From: Methanocorpusculum sp.
GTDB lineage: Archaea; Halobacteriota; Methanomicrobia; Methanomicrobiales; Methanocorpusculaceae
Assembly (NCBI GenBank): GCA_017387505.1
Contig: JAFOFB010000003.1
Location: 62,001 to 126,000, forward strand
Direction: 5' to 3'
DNA length: 64,000 nt
Of this stretch, positions 1 through 7,855 are shown piece by piece. The stretch's first letter is position 1; every line of letters starts with the position of its first letter. The translations under genes and the position numbers were made by a program. The notes below the pieces were generated by a model. That model had not been told where the DNA came from. It saw only the letters and a list, made by a program, of their open reading frames with translations, and searched no databases.

Positions 1-461
1 TCGTCTAATGCGCGGAGAACGTTTTCGATTACACGGTCGTCACCGTAGAGTGCGAAGGTTCTCTGGAACATGAGAGAGGTCCTTCTCATGATCTCGGTCT
101 TGAGTTTCTCGTTTTCAGGATTCCAGAAGTCGACATCGAGTGCAACGAGTTCGTCACCGCACTTCGGACATGCAGTTCCTGCTTTACTCTGGAACTCAAT
201 CTTTCCGCATTTTTCACAGCGGGAGATATGGTAGATAATCTGTCCTGAGGTTGGTGCGTTGTCAATTCCGCGGATTAAGTGAATCAGGACTGTTTTTCCG
301 CATCCGCTTCTTCCAATAACTCCAACGATTTCTCCTTCGGAGATTTCGAGGTTGATGTTATCTAAGACGCGAATCATTGTCTGATTTTCATCAGTTGCTA
401 CCCCTGTTTCTGGGAAATCCATACAGAGGTCTTTGATTGTAATGAATGGAGTGGCAGCCAT
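1..461 (-). CDS. atwA: Methyl-coenzyme M reductase activation system component A2 (AtwA-like ABC ATPase), 3' part cut by window edge
   Basis: This ABC-type ATPase is read from an ATG at 461 and runs off the left edge, so only about 153 N-terminal residues are present. Visible are a Walker A motif GRSGCGKT at residues 50-57, a Q-loop (MFQR) near residue 134, and between them an inserted zinc-ribbon-like CxxC...CxxC (Cys82, 85, 98, 101). An ABC ATPase with this cysteine insertion matches component A2, which supports ATP-dependent reductive activation of methyl-CoM reductase in methanogens. A TATA-like ATATTATATC lies about 25 bp upstream of the ATG, so the transcript may be nearly leaderless. 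The C-terminal second ATPase half expected for the family is outside the window. Confidence 0.8.
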   Translation of the reverse strand, partial: MAATPFITIKDLCMDFPETGVATDENQTMIRVLDNINLEISEGEIVGVIGRSGCGKTVLIHLIRGIDNAPTSGQIIYHISRCEKCGKIEFQSKAGTACPKCGDELVALDVDFWNPENEKLKTEIMRRTSLMFQRTFALYGDDRVIENVLRALD

Positions 462-625
462 TTTTTTACATTCCTTTGATAGTGATATAATATTGGCTCT
501 GTATCATTATTAGGGTTGTCTAAAAAATCAGAACCTACACAGTGTGCATGTGGTTTTTAGTGTAATTCGCTGTATTTTTTTATAACAGAATGACTTCTGC
601 GTAACTGAAAAATCAAAAAAGATGC

Positions 626-651
626 TGTTAGCTAACAAAACCCATACGGGT
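626..651 (-). terminator. Probable rps17e terminator region with 12-bp palindrome
   Basis: Downstream of rps17e on the minus strand an ACCC-GTAT-GGGT hairpin (640-651) is followed by a T-run, then by a perfect 12-bp palindrome TGTTAGCTAACA (626-637) and further T-rich sequence. The hairpin/T-run suggests transcription termination. The palindrome may be part of it or a protein site. No other gene is seen in 462-683. Confidence 0.4.
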
Positions 652-683
652 GAGTAAAAAGTTGTATTGGGATATTAGTGAAT

Positions 684-878
684 TTATCTGCGGCGCTGGC
701 TGGTGTTAACCTTACGGGTAATGTTGCCTGCGACACGGTTTCTGATGGTCTTGCTCTGGATGGTGGTGACTTCAGAAACAACCTTCTTGTTGTCGTCGAA
801 GTTTCCGTTGAAGGATTCTCTGTGCTGTTCTAAAAGGGCCTCGCCCATAGTCTTGATATAGCTTGGTTTAATTCCCAT
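684..878 (-). CDS. rps17e: 30S ribosomal protein S17e
   Basis: A 64-residue basic protein with the S17e pattern: an N-terminal IKxxGEALLE helix, then the hallmark QSKTIRNRVAGNITR segment at about residues 41-55. S17e is an archaeal/eukaryotic small-subunit protein absent from bacteria. Its length is typical of archaeal S17e. It is the last gene of a leftward run after the HD and ThiN-like genes (19 bp gap), and a hairpin/T-run follows it before atwA. The ATG at 878 is the only sensible start. Confidence 0.93.
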   Translation of the reverse strand: MGIKPSYIKTMGEALLEQHRESFNGNFDDNKKVVSEVTTIQSKTIRNRVAGNITRKVNTSQRRR

Positions 879-897
879 GATATATGCCTCAAATGCT

Positions 898-1401
898 CTA
901 TAATGTTAGTCGTTCCGATATGATAAGTATTCTGTTTGCCACATCGTCTGGAGTCTCTCCAAAAATGTAGATACACCCTCCGTATGTCGGTTCATTTTCT
1001 GCGCAGATAGCGGCAGGCACACCTTCCTTGCAAAGGAACGCAACTCCCCATTCCATCGTTGAAATTCCTTTTGGGAACTTTTCCGCGTCGTATTCTTCTA
1101 CGTCCTGCAATACCTCGCGAACGGTTTCTGCAATATCTTCATTCAGTCTGATGCATCCGACAGCTCTCATGTCAGGAGTAAACCTGCGCGCGGTAATTAT
1201 CACACGTACAACAGGCTCATCAACACCAAATCCTACACTTCCCTCGCGGGCTACAGCAACCCCTTTTGCATCACGTGCATCATCGATTGCATATGCAAGA
1301 GTGATACCGCCTTTTGGAATGATGTATCTGTTTGCACTCTCAACCTTGCCTGAAGCTTTCTGAATCTCACGAAGAACTGCTGACTGCTGTTTTGCTGTCA
1401 T
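898..1401 (-). CDS. ThiN-family protein (thiamine-phosphate synthase-like domain)
   Basis: A 167-residue protein resembling the ThiN domain found at the C terminus of archaeal ThiDN. Residues about 75-165 carry the family pattern: a RAVGCIRL-like stretch, then STMEWGVAF, then GGCIYIFGETPDDVA. In ThiDN this domain makes thiamine phosphate from HMP-PP and thiazole phosphate. Here it stands alone, without the ThiD kinase, so it may be a synthase, a ligand sensor or a paralogue. Its ATG overlaps the stop of the HD gene (TAATG), which implies translational coupling. Family assignment is fairly firm; the enzymatic role is inference. Confidence 0.65.
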   Translation of the reverse strand: MTAKQQSAVLREIQKASGKVESANRYIIPKGGITLAYAIDDARDAKGVAVAREGSVGFGVDEPVVRVIITARRFTPDMRAVGCIRLNEDIAETVREVLQDVEEYDAEKFPKGISTMEWGVAFLCKEGVPAAICAENEPTYGGCIYIFGETPDDVANRILIISERLTL

Positions 1402-1952
1402 TATGTAAGCCCCAGTTCATCTCTGACTTCTGTGATTTCATTGATTGCAATCTCATACATTCTTTCACGCGGTAGAAGAGAGTCAGACATTGCAATTCTG
1501 TTTCTGTCACAGCCTGCGGCAAAGGATGCGGCTTTGTATTTCTTGGTGACAGTCTTTGGAGTAACTTCAGTAATTTTTCCGCCTTTAACGTATGCACAGG
1601 CAATAACAAGACCTGATACACTGTCTGCTGTCTGAAGGCAGATTTCGACAGTCTCAGTGTATTCACCGTCGAAAAGCATGTGGTTATGGCGTCTTATTGG
1701 AAGAGCAATCTCATCACCGATACCTGCGGCTTTTAAGATTTCATATCCGACTTCACCATGCTTTTCCATATCCTCATCGATTTCCTGGAAGTCGATGTCG
1801 TGAAGAATACCGATTAACTCGTAAAGATTTTCATCCTCTCCAAGTTCTTTTGCAAGACCTTTCATCACAGCGGCTGTTGCTATGCAGTGACCTAAAAGAG
1901 ACTCGGTTGTTACATGTTCTTTGAGAAGCGAAAGCGCCTCATTTCTATCCAT
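1401..1952 (-). CDS. HD-domain (HDIG-type) phosphohydrolase-like protein
   Basis: A 183-residue HD-superfamily protein. An early H (GHCIATAAVM, residues 21-30), the metal-binding HD doublet in GILHDIDFQE (about residues 48-57), and later H residues in RRHNHML fit the HD fold. These proteins are usually metal-dependent phosphohydrolases, but the substrate is unknown. I chose the ATG at 1952 (protein begins MDRNEAL) rather than an upstream in-frame codon at 1991, because the intervening residues are unlike the family and a TATA-like TTTATCC lies about 25 bp upstream. It is the first gene of a run with the ThiN-like gene and rps17e. Confidence 0.7.
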   Translation of the reverse strand: MDRNEALSLLKEHVTTESLLGHCIATAAVMKGLAKELGEDENLYELIGILHDIDFQEIDEDMEKHGEVGYEILKAAGIGDEIALPIRRHNHMLFDGEYTETVEICLQTADSVSGLVIACAYVKGGKITEVTPKTVTKKYKAASFAAGCDRNRIAMSDSLLPRERMYEIAINEITEVRDELGLT

Positions 1953-1975
1953 GATTATGTATAGGCATTCAAAAG

Positions 1976-2003
1976 GGATAAAAGCCCGCACGTTAAATAT
2001 AAT
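1976..2003. promoter_or_regulatory. Overlapping divergent TATA-like elements
   Basis: The 55-bp divergent gap between the HD gene and the small membrane protein holds GGATAAAAGCCC and TTAAATATAATC. Either can serve as a TATA box for one of the two genes at about 25 bp from its start codon. Assigned from sequence pattern only. Confidence 0.35.
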
Positions 2004-2007
2004 CTAC

Positions 2008-2217
2008 ATGAGAAAAGACTGGATACTTGATATTGCCATTGGAATATCGTCAATCTTCATCTTCGCAGCAATGATGCTCTTCCTGCCGACCATTATGCCG
2101 GAAGCATTTGGATACGTTGCGGCATTCCTGATTTTTGTCTTATATCTGACCATCATGGGACTTTTCGTCATCAGGAGATTTGTAGGCGAAACTCCGCAGA
2201 AAAAAGTAAAGAACTAA
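2008..2217 (+). CDS. Small two-helix membrane protein, unknown
   Basis: A 69-residue protein starting MRKDW. Two hydrophobic helices at about residues 6-27 and 34-53 are separated by a short proline-containing loop, and the C-terminal tail is basic (about residues 54-69). The upstream in-frame extension to 1921 overlaps the divergent HD gene and is not protein-like, so the ATG at 2008 is preferred. A TATA-like element about 25-30 bp upstream suggests a leaderless or near-leaderless mRNA. I recognise no family. Confidence 0.55.
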   Translation: MRKDWILDIAIGISSIFIFAAMMLFLPTIMPEAFGYVAAFLIFVLYLTIMGLFVIRRFVGETPQKKVKN

Positions 2218-2235
2218 GTTCTCTATAATCTTTTT

Positions 2236-3063
2236 TTAATAAAATTTGAGCAGGTCTTTTAGCTCATCAAGAGAGTGGACTACTTCTGACTCCATCTCAA
2301 GCATAAGGTTCACGCACTCGTTTTTGCTGAAATGTCTAAAGTCGGTTCTAAGTGCGATTACGCGCTTGTTAGATGCCATTGCGTATCCCATCTCCCATGC
2401 TGTGCCTGAATCTGCATCTGCTCCGTCGATTACGGCAACAACAATGTCTGCAGCCTTTAAGGCTTTTAAGTTTCCTTCATAGATTGCTTTTTCCCGATTA
2501 TCACCGCGTGCCTCTTCATCGTCATCGAGCTCCTGAGGAAGGTGTATGTGGAAATGGAGTTCTTCTAAAATGTCTGCGGCACGTCTGTTGAAACTGCGCT
2601 CTGCTTCGGAGAAGAGTGGGGCTGCAAAATAAACCTGATATTTTGCAAACTCTTTTACATCAATCATAGGGAAGTCCGCAAAGCGTTTTAGGAAAACACC
2701 TGCGCCGTTGGATTTTTCGTTTGTGTAGTAGGTTTTTGTAACCCCGCAGGTTGGAGATGAGTTGACGCCTAAGATAAAAAGTGGAGCCTCTCCGCGCTGT
2801 TCGATTAATTTTCGGACATTTTCTTCCAGGCGGTCAAGGAGTTCGTAAAACTCTGGAAAGTCCATTCTGTCCTTGAAACATCCAGGTGCTCTTCCCTCGC
2901 CAAAGAATAGAGTTTCAGGACACGGAAGCGTTACAATTTCGATTCCCGCCTCTCTGCATCGTTCGATACATCTGCAAAAAACAACGATGTCTTCTGAGGT
3001 TGTGATACCTTCAGCGCGTAAGTTGGGGTGCAGAATACATGGTGAAGCGAGGATATAGGACAT
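2236..3063 (-). CDS. TudS/DUF523-like domain fused to nucleoside 2-deoxyribosyltransferase-like domain
   Basis: A 275-residue two-domain protein. The N-terminal half (about 1-125) has the three-cysteine layout of TudS/DUF523 desulfidases: Cys9 in ASPCIL, Cys48 in LPCPE and Cys106 in NSSPTCGV. In characterised TudS enzymes three such cysteines bind a [4Fe-4S] cluster that removes sulfur from thiouracil. The C-terminal half (about 140-275) begins YFAAPLF and has AADIVVAVIDGADADSGTAWEMGYA, the nucleoside 2-deoxyribosyltransferase pattern with its catalytic Glu in AWEMGYA. The fusion suggests salvage or detoxification of modified or thiolated nucleosides, which is inference. It is flanked by its own promoter space on both sides. 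Confidence 0.7.
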   Translation of the reverse strand: MSYILASPCILHPNLRAEGITTSEDIVVFCRCIERCREAGIEIVTLPCPETLFFGEGRAPGCFKDRMDFPEFYELLDRLEENVRKLIEQRGEAPLFILGVNSSPTCGVTKTYYTNEKSNGAGVFLKRFADFPMIDVKEFAKYQVYFAAPLFSEAERSFNRRAADILEELHFHIHLPQELDDDEEARGDNREKAIYEGNLKALKAADIVVAVIDGADADSGTAWEMGYAMASNKRVIALRTDFRHFSKNECVNLMLEMESEVVHSLDELKDLLKFY

Positions 3064-3137
3064 GTGTATACTGTTTGTCTGCTGTGGATAAATAAGCGCA
3101 TATCCTCATATCCTTACACATCAAATATAACCCTCAG

Positions 3138-3635
3138 ATGTCCATCCCCTTAATCGCTTACCGAGACAACTCCTGCGATCCTAAAAAATGTACTATGAAA
3201 AAGCTTGAGCGCTTTGGAATGATGAGGATTGTAACCCGCATCCCTCAGATTCCAAAGACAACTCTTCTGCTTGACCCGACAGCAGATGTGCTCTCGCCTG
3301 CAGATAAGAAATGGGTTTCGTCGATTACAGCGCTTGACTGTTCGTGGGAGGTTTTGGATACTGCAAATCTTGGGGCATGGAAAGGAAGACGGGCTTTACC
3401 GTTTTTAGTTGCGGCAAATCCTGTGAACTTTGGAAAACCATTCACCTTAACATCTGTTGAAGCAATCGCTGCAACTCTCTTTATATTAGGAGAGGAAGTG
3501 CAGGCGGAAGCTGTGCTTTCCAAATTCAACTGGGGGCTTAATTTCTTAAAGCTGAACGCAGAACCTCTCTCTGAATACGCCGCGGCAAAGGACAGCACAG
3601 AGGTTTTGAAGATTCAGTCCGAGTATCTTGAATAA
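3138..3635 (+). CDS. tsr3: 16S rRNA aminocarboxypropyltransferase Tsr3
   Basis: A 165-residue Tsr3 (DUF367) protein. The start region IAYRDNSCDPKKCTMKKLERFG matches the family N terminus. DCSWE and RALPFLVAANPVNFG, the SPOUT-like SAM-binding stretches, are present, followed by SVEAIAATLFILG. Tsr3 transfers the 3-amino-3-carboxypropyl group of SAM to the hypermodified U of the small-subunit rRNA P-site loop. Length is typical for archaeal members. It precedes DUF1890-DUF1894-mntP on the same strand with a 46 bp gap. Confidence 0.9.
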   Translation: MSIPLIAYRDNSCDPKKCTMKKLERFGMMRIVTRIPQIPKTTLLLDPTADVLSPADKKWVSSITALDCSWEVLDTANLGAWKGRRALPFLVAANPVNFGKPFTLTSVEAIAATLFILGEEVQAEAVLSKFNWGLNFLKLNAEPLSEYAAAKDSTEVLKIQSEYLE

Positions 3636-3681
3636 CTCAAACAAGACCTTTATCTCTTTTTAGCACTGACATGTAATTATC

Positions 3682-4143
3682 ATGGCAGAGGCTCTTATTT
3701 TTATTGGATGCCCGCAGATTCCTGTGCAGGCGCCCCTCGTGCTCTATATCGCAGATTTCCTAAATGACGCAGGTGTAACTCCGGTTGTTGCGGCAAACCC
3801 TTCCGCAAAACAGCTTGTTAGAACCAGCGATCCAAAGGGACACTATGTTTCAGAGTTCCGCAATCTGGAGCGTACTGTAAATGACCTTGCCGAAGGGAAG
3901 GTTTCCTACCCTCTGATAATTTCATTAATACACAACGATGCAGGCCTGGCATTCACTGCAACAGCGGCTGCTGTATCACCTGCATCACAGATGATTTCCG
4001 TATTCTTCGGAGAACATGCATATGATTTAAGCGAAGAGGCTGAGTATGAGGGTGAGAAAATCTCTGCTCCGATTACACACAATGCCAGACCTCTTCTTGC
4101 AAACTTAGATGAGGTGCTTGAATGGGCTGTCTTGAAAATTTAA
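3682..4143 (+). CDS. DUF1890 family protein (methanogen-specific)
   Basis: A 153-residue protein beginning MAEALIFIGCPQIPVQ, which matches the DUF1890 family known from methanogens. It looks like a Rossmann-like alpha/beta protein: the hydrophobic strand ALIFIGC, PLVLYIADFLNDAG, then VVAANPSA. Function is not established. Its last 22 bp overlap the DUF1894 gene, which implies coupled translation. The constant pairing with DUF1894 suggests a shared complex or pathway (inference). Confidence 0.8.
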   Translation: MAEALIFIGCPQIPVQAPLVLYIADFLNDAGVTPVVAANPSAKQLVRTSDPKGHYVSEFRNLERTVNDLAEGKVSYPLIISLIHNDAGLAFTATAAAVSPASQMISVFFGEHAYDLSEEAEYEGEKISAPITHNARPLLANLDEVLEWAVLKI

Positions 4144-4406
4144 ACTACGAGATTCTTGCTAAAAACTGCAGTTTCAAAGAAACCCGCGATATTGTAAAGC
4201 AGATGTGCAAAGAGCGCTACGAGATTCCGCCGGGATTTAAGATTGTTGAAAAAGCAGTTATCGGAATTCCTCCGATTCATGTTGGAATCCGCGATGAGAA
4301 GTTAGTCTGCACATATACAAAACCGTGTCACGGCACTTTTGTAATTCTGGTGGATTCTCCTGAAGACATCGCAAATGTCAGAAAGAACGGTAAGCCGGTA
4401 AAATGA
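4122..4406 (+). CDS. DUF1894 family protein (methanogen-specific)
   Basis: A 94-residue protein with five cysteines and the DUF1894 layout (YEIPPGFKIVEKAVIGIPP...GTFVILVDSPEDI). The ATG at 4122 lies inside the DUF1890 gene, with a GAGGTG Shine-Dalgarno-like stretch at 4111-4116. Its stop overlaps the mntP start (ATGA). Function is unknown. It is found with DUF1890 in methanogens. Confidence 0.8.
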   Translation: MGCLENLNYEILAKNCSFKETRDIVKQMCKERYEIPPGFKIVEKAVIGIPPIHVGIRDEKLVCTYTKPCHGTFVILVDSPEDIANVRKNGKPVK

Positions 4407-4960
4407 TTCCGGCACTTTTTTCCACTTTTGCGATAGCTGTCGGTCTTGCAATGGATGCTTTTTCGGTCTCTCTTGCCGGAGGGGCAGCTCTCAAAAAAGA
4501 CATCGCAAAAACAGCAGTTTTAACGGGTTTGATGTTTGGATTTTTCCAGTTTGCGATGCCTGTTATCGGCTGGCTTGTTGGAGCTCCAATTTCTTCGATT
4601 ATCAATCCATACGGTTACTGGATTGTTGTTGCTCTCTTCTTCTTTATCGGAGGCAAGATGATTTATGATGCCGTAAAAGGTGAAGAGGAGGGGGTTTCAT
4701 TAATCGGATTCAAGGTCTTAACACTTCTCGCGATTGCGACAAGTATTGATGCTCTTGCTGTTGGAATCAGTTACGGATTAATTGGCGAAGCAATCATTAT
4801 CCCATCAATAATTATCGGAGTTGTTGCTTTTGCATTCTCCTTCGCAGGTGTTCTTGCAGGACACAAATTAAGTGATGTACTTGGTTCAAAGATGGAAATC
4901 TTCGGTGGAATTGTACTTGTCCTGATTGGATTAAAATTCCTTGTAGAGATTTTTATCTAA
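4403..4960 (+). CDS. mntP: MntP-type manganese efflux pump
   Basis: A 185-residue membrane protein with six predicted helices and the two-fold pseudo-repeat of MntP (DUF204). The acidic motif MDAFSVSLAGG sits in helix 1 and its counterpart SIDALAVGISYG in helix 4. The conserved Asp residues in these motifs are associated with Mn2+ export. The start overlaps the DUF1894 stop by 4 bp, so no separate yybP-ykoY-type riboswitch can precede it. It probably shares the upstream operon promoter. Confidence 0.85.
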   Translation: MIPALFSTFAIAVGLAMDAFSVSLAGGAALKKDIAKTAVLTGLMFGFFQFAMPVIGWLVGAPISSIINPYGYWIVVALFFFIGGKMIYDAVKGEEEGVSLIGFKVLTLLAIATSIDALAVGISYGLIGEAIIIPSIIIGVVAFAFSFAGVLAGHKLSDVLGSKMEIFGGIVLVLIGLKFLVEIFI

Positions 4961-5087
4961 TACTTTTTTGTAAGTTTTTCTATCTCATCTGGGGGTGTTT
5001 TTTTTTCTCTGGAAAAACACTCAAACACTATCCAGACAAAATCTGCCAATCGGGTAATATCTAAAAAAAGAAAAGTGTTGAGTAGGT
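4961..5087. terminator. Convergent terminator region between mntP and the SstT-type gene
   Basis: A gap between converging genes, rich in T-runs on the plus strand (a nine-T run after GGGGGTG) and A-runs toward 5090. A TCTGGA/TCCAGA inverted repeat (around 5009-5037) could form a hairpin. It probably ends transcripts from both sides. Confidence 0.4.
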
Positions 5088-6311
5088 TTAGAATTTAATT
5101 TCTTCGCCTGCTGCTTTTTTGTCGTGGAATTCTGCTGCTGCAGTGAAGACTGCGTCAGTAGAGGAGTTAAGACCGGTTTCACAGGAGTCCTGAACGACAC
5201 CGATAATGAATCCGATACCAACGACTGCCCATGCAATGTCTGACGGGATGCCGAAGAGAGAGCATGCCATCGGGATAAGGAGGAGAGATCCGCCTGCGAC
5301 ACCGGATGCACCGCATGCACCAAGAGCTGCGACGAAACATAAGAGAATCTTCACGAGAATTGGGACTTCGATTCCGAGAGTGTTGACACAGGCTAAGGTC
5401 ATCACAGTAATTGTGATTGCTGCTCCTGCCATGTTGATGGTTGCACCAAGCGGGATGGAAGTGGAGTAGTTCTTCTCGTCGAGTCCAAGGCTCTTACAGA
5501 GTTCCATGTTGACCGGAATGTTTGCTGCAGAACTTCTGGTGAAGAATGCAGTAACGAAAGATTCCTTTAAGCATTTGAATACGAGCGGGTATGGGTTCTG
5601 GCGAATCTGTGTCCAGACAATGAACGGGTTCATGACTAAAGCAATGAATGCCATACATCCGACGAGGATTGCAAGAAGGATACCGTAGTCGATGAAGATG
5701 TCAAGACCGTTTTCTGAAACTGCAGTGAAGACAAGACCTAAGATACCAAATGGTGCAAGGGAGATGACCCATTTAATGACTAAGGATACTGCATCAGAGA
5801 TGTCCTGTAAGAAGCCCTTTGTCTTGTCAGAGGAGTGTCTAAGAGCGATACCAAAGACGATACCCCAGACGAGAATACCAAGGAAATTGCCGTTGACGAT
5901 TGCTCCAAGCGGGTTGGAGATAATGCCCAGAATCATTGTACTGATTACATCAAAGACGCTGGCTGGAGCTTCGCCTGCTGTTGAATCAATTCCGTCAAGC
6001 GGTAATGTCGGGTTGAAGATGGAACAAAGAAGAACTGCACAGACTGCTGCTGCAAATGTTCCGATTAAGTATAATAATACGATACGGCCCATTGTCTTGC
6101 CTCCGCCGGTAACTCTTCTGGCAAGAGCAGTGGTGACCAGTACAAAAACGAGAACTGGTGCGATAGCCTTTAAGGCGTTTACGAACAGAGTGCCTAATGT
6201 TCCAATGATGGTGACCTGCGGGATTATCAGAGCTAAGATAATACCGACAATCATACCACAAAGGATACGTTTGATTAAGCTGATACTGTTCCATTTCTGA
6301 ATCAGATTCAT
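5088..6311 (-). CDS. sstT: Sodium:serine/threonine symporter, SstT-like (dicarboxylate/amino acid:cation symporter family)
   Basis: A 407-residue multi-helix transporter. The N terminus (NLIQKWNSISLIKRILCGMIVGIILAL) and the re-entrant-loop motifs (TRSSAANIPVN; ATINMAGAAI; CGASGVAGGSLLLIP) match SstT in the glutamate-transporter fold. The family takes up Ser/Thr driven by Na+. SstT is common in bacteria and scattered in archaea, so acquisition by transfer is possible but not shown by base composition. It is monocistronic, with a long leader region before the downstream lipoprotein. Confidence 0.85.
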   Translation of the reverse strand: MNLIQKWNSISLIKRILCGMIVGIILALIIPQVTIIGTLGTLFVNALKAIAPVLVFVLVTTALARRVTGGGKTMGRIVLLYLIGTFAAAVCAVLLCSIFNPTLPLDGIDSTAGEAPASVFDVISTMILGIISNPLGAIVNGNFLGILVWGIVFGIALRHSSDKTKGFLQDISDAVSLVIKWVISLAPFGILGLVFTAVSENGLDIFIDYGILLAILVGCMAFIALVMNPFIVWTQIRQNPYPLVFKCLKESFVTAFFTRSSAANIPVNMELCKSLGLDEKNYSTSIPLGATINMAGAAITITVMTLACVNTLGIEVPILVKILLCFVAALGACGASGVAGGSLLLIPMACSLFGIPSDIAWAVVGIGFIIGVVQDSCETGLNSSTDAVFTAAAEFHDKKAAGEEIKF

Positions 6312-6382
6312 AGAAATCCTTACTATATCAGAGTCGCATCACCATAAAGGTTTGGAGAAAATATTTAAAATAAAAAATATTT

Positions 6383-6835
6383 TTAGATAAATTTGCCAAT
6401 GAGGTCCTCGAGAGCCTCAAAAGACTGTTCTGCATTTTCTGCGGCAAGGGTGAAGTTTAAGCTGTCTGCAAGACTTCCTTCTCCGCTGTTTGTAAGAGGC
6501 ATGTCTTTGATGCTTTCTAAAAATTCTCCTATATCTGTCGGAGTTCCTGCATTCTCTGGAATGCCCTGCAGTCCGATTGTCTCAAATATATTTCCAGAAC
6601 CTGCTGAATCAGCAAGGCTTTCTGCTTCGGATACGCTAAGCCCCTCTTTTGTAAAGGTCATTCCAAAGATATTGATATATGCAGTGACAGTCCCGTCATC
6701 CTGAGGCGAGAGGGTAACTGTTCCAACGCTATTCTCACCCATCTTGATATCTGTTGTCTGTTCTCCAAGACTGATACATCCGGCAGAGAATATGATGATG
6801 AGACAGAAGATTAGAACCATCAGTCGGTATTTCAT
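6383..6835 (-). CDS. Small putative lipoprotein, unknown
   Basis: A 150-residue secreted protein with a hydrophobic N-terminal signal and lipobox-like SAGC (Cys20), followed by a polar, Ser/Glu-rich mature part containing the GTVTLSPQDDGTVTAYINIFG strand-like region. I recognise no family. It starts 75 bp from the divergently transcribed dph2 and is probably an exported, membrane-tethered protein. Confidence 0.6.
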   Translation of the reverse strand: MKYRLMVLIFCLIIIFSAGCISLGEQTTDIKMGENSVGTVTLSPQDDGTVTAYINIFGMTFTKEGLSVSEAESLADSAGSGNIFETIGLQGIPENAGTPTDIGEFLESIKDMPLTNSGEGSLADSLNFTLAAENAEQSFEALEDLIGKFI

Positions 6836-6858
6836 GATAGAGGATTGGAAGCCTGCGG

Positions 6859-6869
6859 GTTAATATTTT
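6859..6869 (+). promoter_or_regulatory. TATA-like element upstream of dph2
   Basis: TTAATATTTTT is about 45 bp upstream of the preferred TTG start of dph2 and would place the transcript start near 6890. This is the reason for preferring the shorter dph2 start. Pattern only. Confidence 0.35.
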
Positions 6870-6910
6870 TCCAAGAAGTTATCTCTTCACAAAACAAACA
6901 ACATATCACT

Positions 6911-7855
6911 TTGATTCCTGCAGACGAAATCTTATCCGAACTCAAAAACCGCGGAGTAAAAAAGGCAGCAATCCAGCTTCCGGAAGGACTGAAACGGCAT
7001 GCCCCAAAGTTATGCTCTCTTCTCTCCAAAAACGGCATTGAGGTCATAATTTCCGGCGATCCGTGCTGGGGTGCATGCGATTTAGCGCTTGATGCCGCAG
7101 AGGATGCTGAGGTTCTTGTACATGTGGGGCACACTCCTGTCTCCCCTGAGGAGAATGTCATCTACATTCCATTCCGTCAGGACATCGACCTTTCAATTCT
7201 AAAAGCCGCTGAAGAACTCAAGCGTTTTGAAACGGTTTCTGTTACAACAACCATTCAGCACGCCCATCAGACTGAAGAGATGGCAAAAGCCCTTCGCGCT
7301 CTTGGAGTAAACGCAGTTGTCGGAAGCGGATACGAGAGAACTCCGATGCCGGGGCAGGTTCTTGGTTGTACCTACGCCGCAGCCCGTAATGCAGATGCTG
7401 ACGCAAATCTCTTTGTTGGAACCGGAGTTTTCCACGCAATCGGAGTATCTCTTGCAACCGGAAAACCAACCTTTGCTCTCGACCCGTATGCTGATGGAAT
7501 CCTGCAGGAAGTATCAGCTGACCGTCTGCTTAGAAAGCGCTTCATCCAGATTGAAAAGGCAAAGCAGGCCAAAAACTTTGGAATCCTCTTATCATCCAAG
7601 TCTGGGCAGAAAAGAGCAGAGCTTGCAAAGCGCTTAGCATCTCTTCATGAGAATGCTGTTGTAATCCTCATCCGCGAAATTTCAGAGATGCAGCTTCGAA
7701 ACCTTGGATTCGATGCTTACGTAAATACTGCATGCCCGCGTCTTGCTTTAGATGACCAGAGCAGATTCCCGGTGCCCCTTTTATCTCCTGCCGAGTTTGA
7801 GATTGCTCTTGGTCTTCGCGAGTGGGAAGACTACGAGATTGATGAGATAGTATGA
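6911..7855 (+). CDS. dph2: Diphthamide biosynthesis enzyme Dph2
   Basis: An archaeal Dph2-type radical enzyme (about 314 residues from this start) that transfers the aminocarboxypropyl group of SAM to the target His of EF-2, using a [4Fe-4S] cluster. The three cluster cysteines are visible in GDPCWGACD, GQVLGCTYAAA and NTACPRLALDD. The open frame extends to a TTG at 6845, only 9 bp from the divergent gene. I prefer the TTG at 6911 because the resulting N terminus (LIPADEILSELKNRG) aligns with other Dph2 proteins. The stop overlaps the next ATG (ATGA). Confidence 0.88.
   Translation: MIPADEILSELKNRGVKKAAIQLPEGLKRHAPKLCSLLSKNGIEVIISGDPCWGACDLALDAAEDAEVLVHVGHTPVSPEENVIYIPFRQDIDLSILKAAEELKRFETVSVTTTIQHAHQTEEMAKALRALGVNAVVGSGYERTPMPGQVLGCTYAAARNADADANLFVGTGVFHAIGVSLATGKPTFALDPYADGILQEVSADRLLRKRFIQIEKAKQAKNFGILLSSKSGQKRAELAKRLASLHENAVVILIREISEMQLRNLGFDAYVNTACPRLALDDQSRFPVPLLSPAEFEIALGLREWEDYEIDEIV

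Noticed and set aside
5692-6300. A 202-codon open frame opposite the SstT-like gene
   Set aside because: It is basic/threonine-rich without any recognisable domain and is explained by the codon pattern of the sstT gene on the other strand.
6845-6910. Longer dph2 start at TTG 6845
   Set aside because: It would start 9 bp from the divergent gene, cover the TATA-like element and add 22 residues not matching Dph2.
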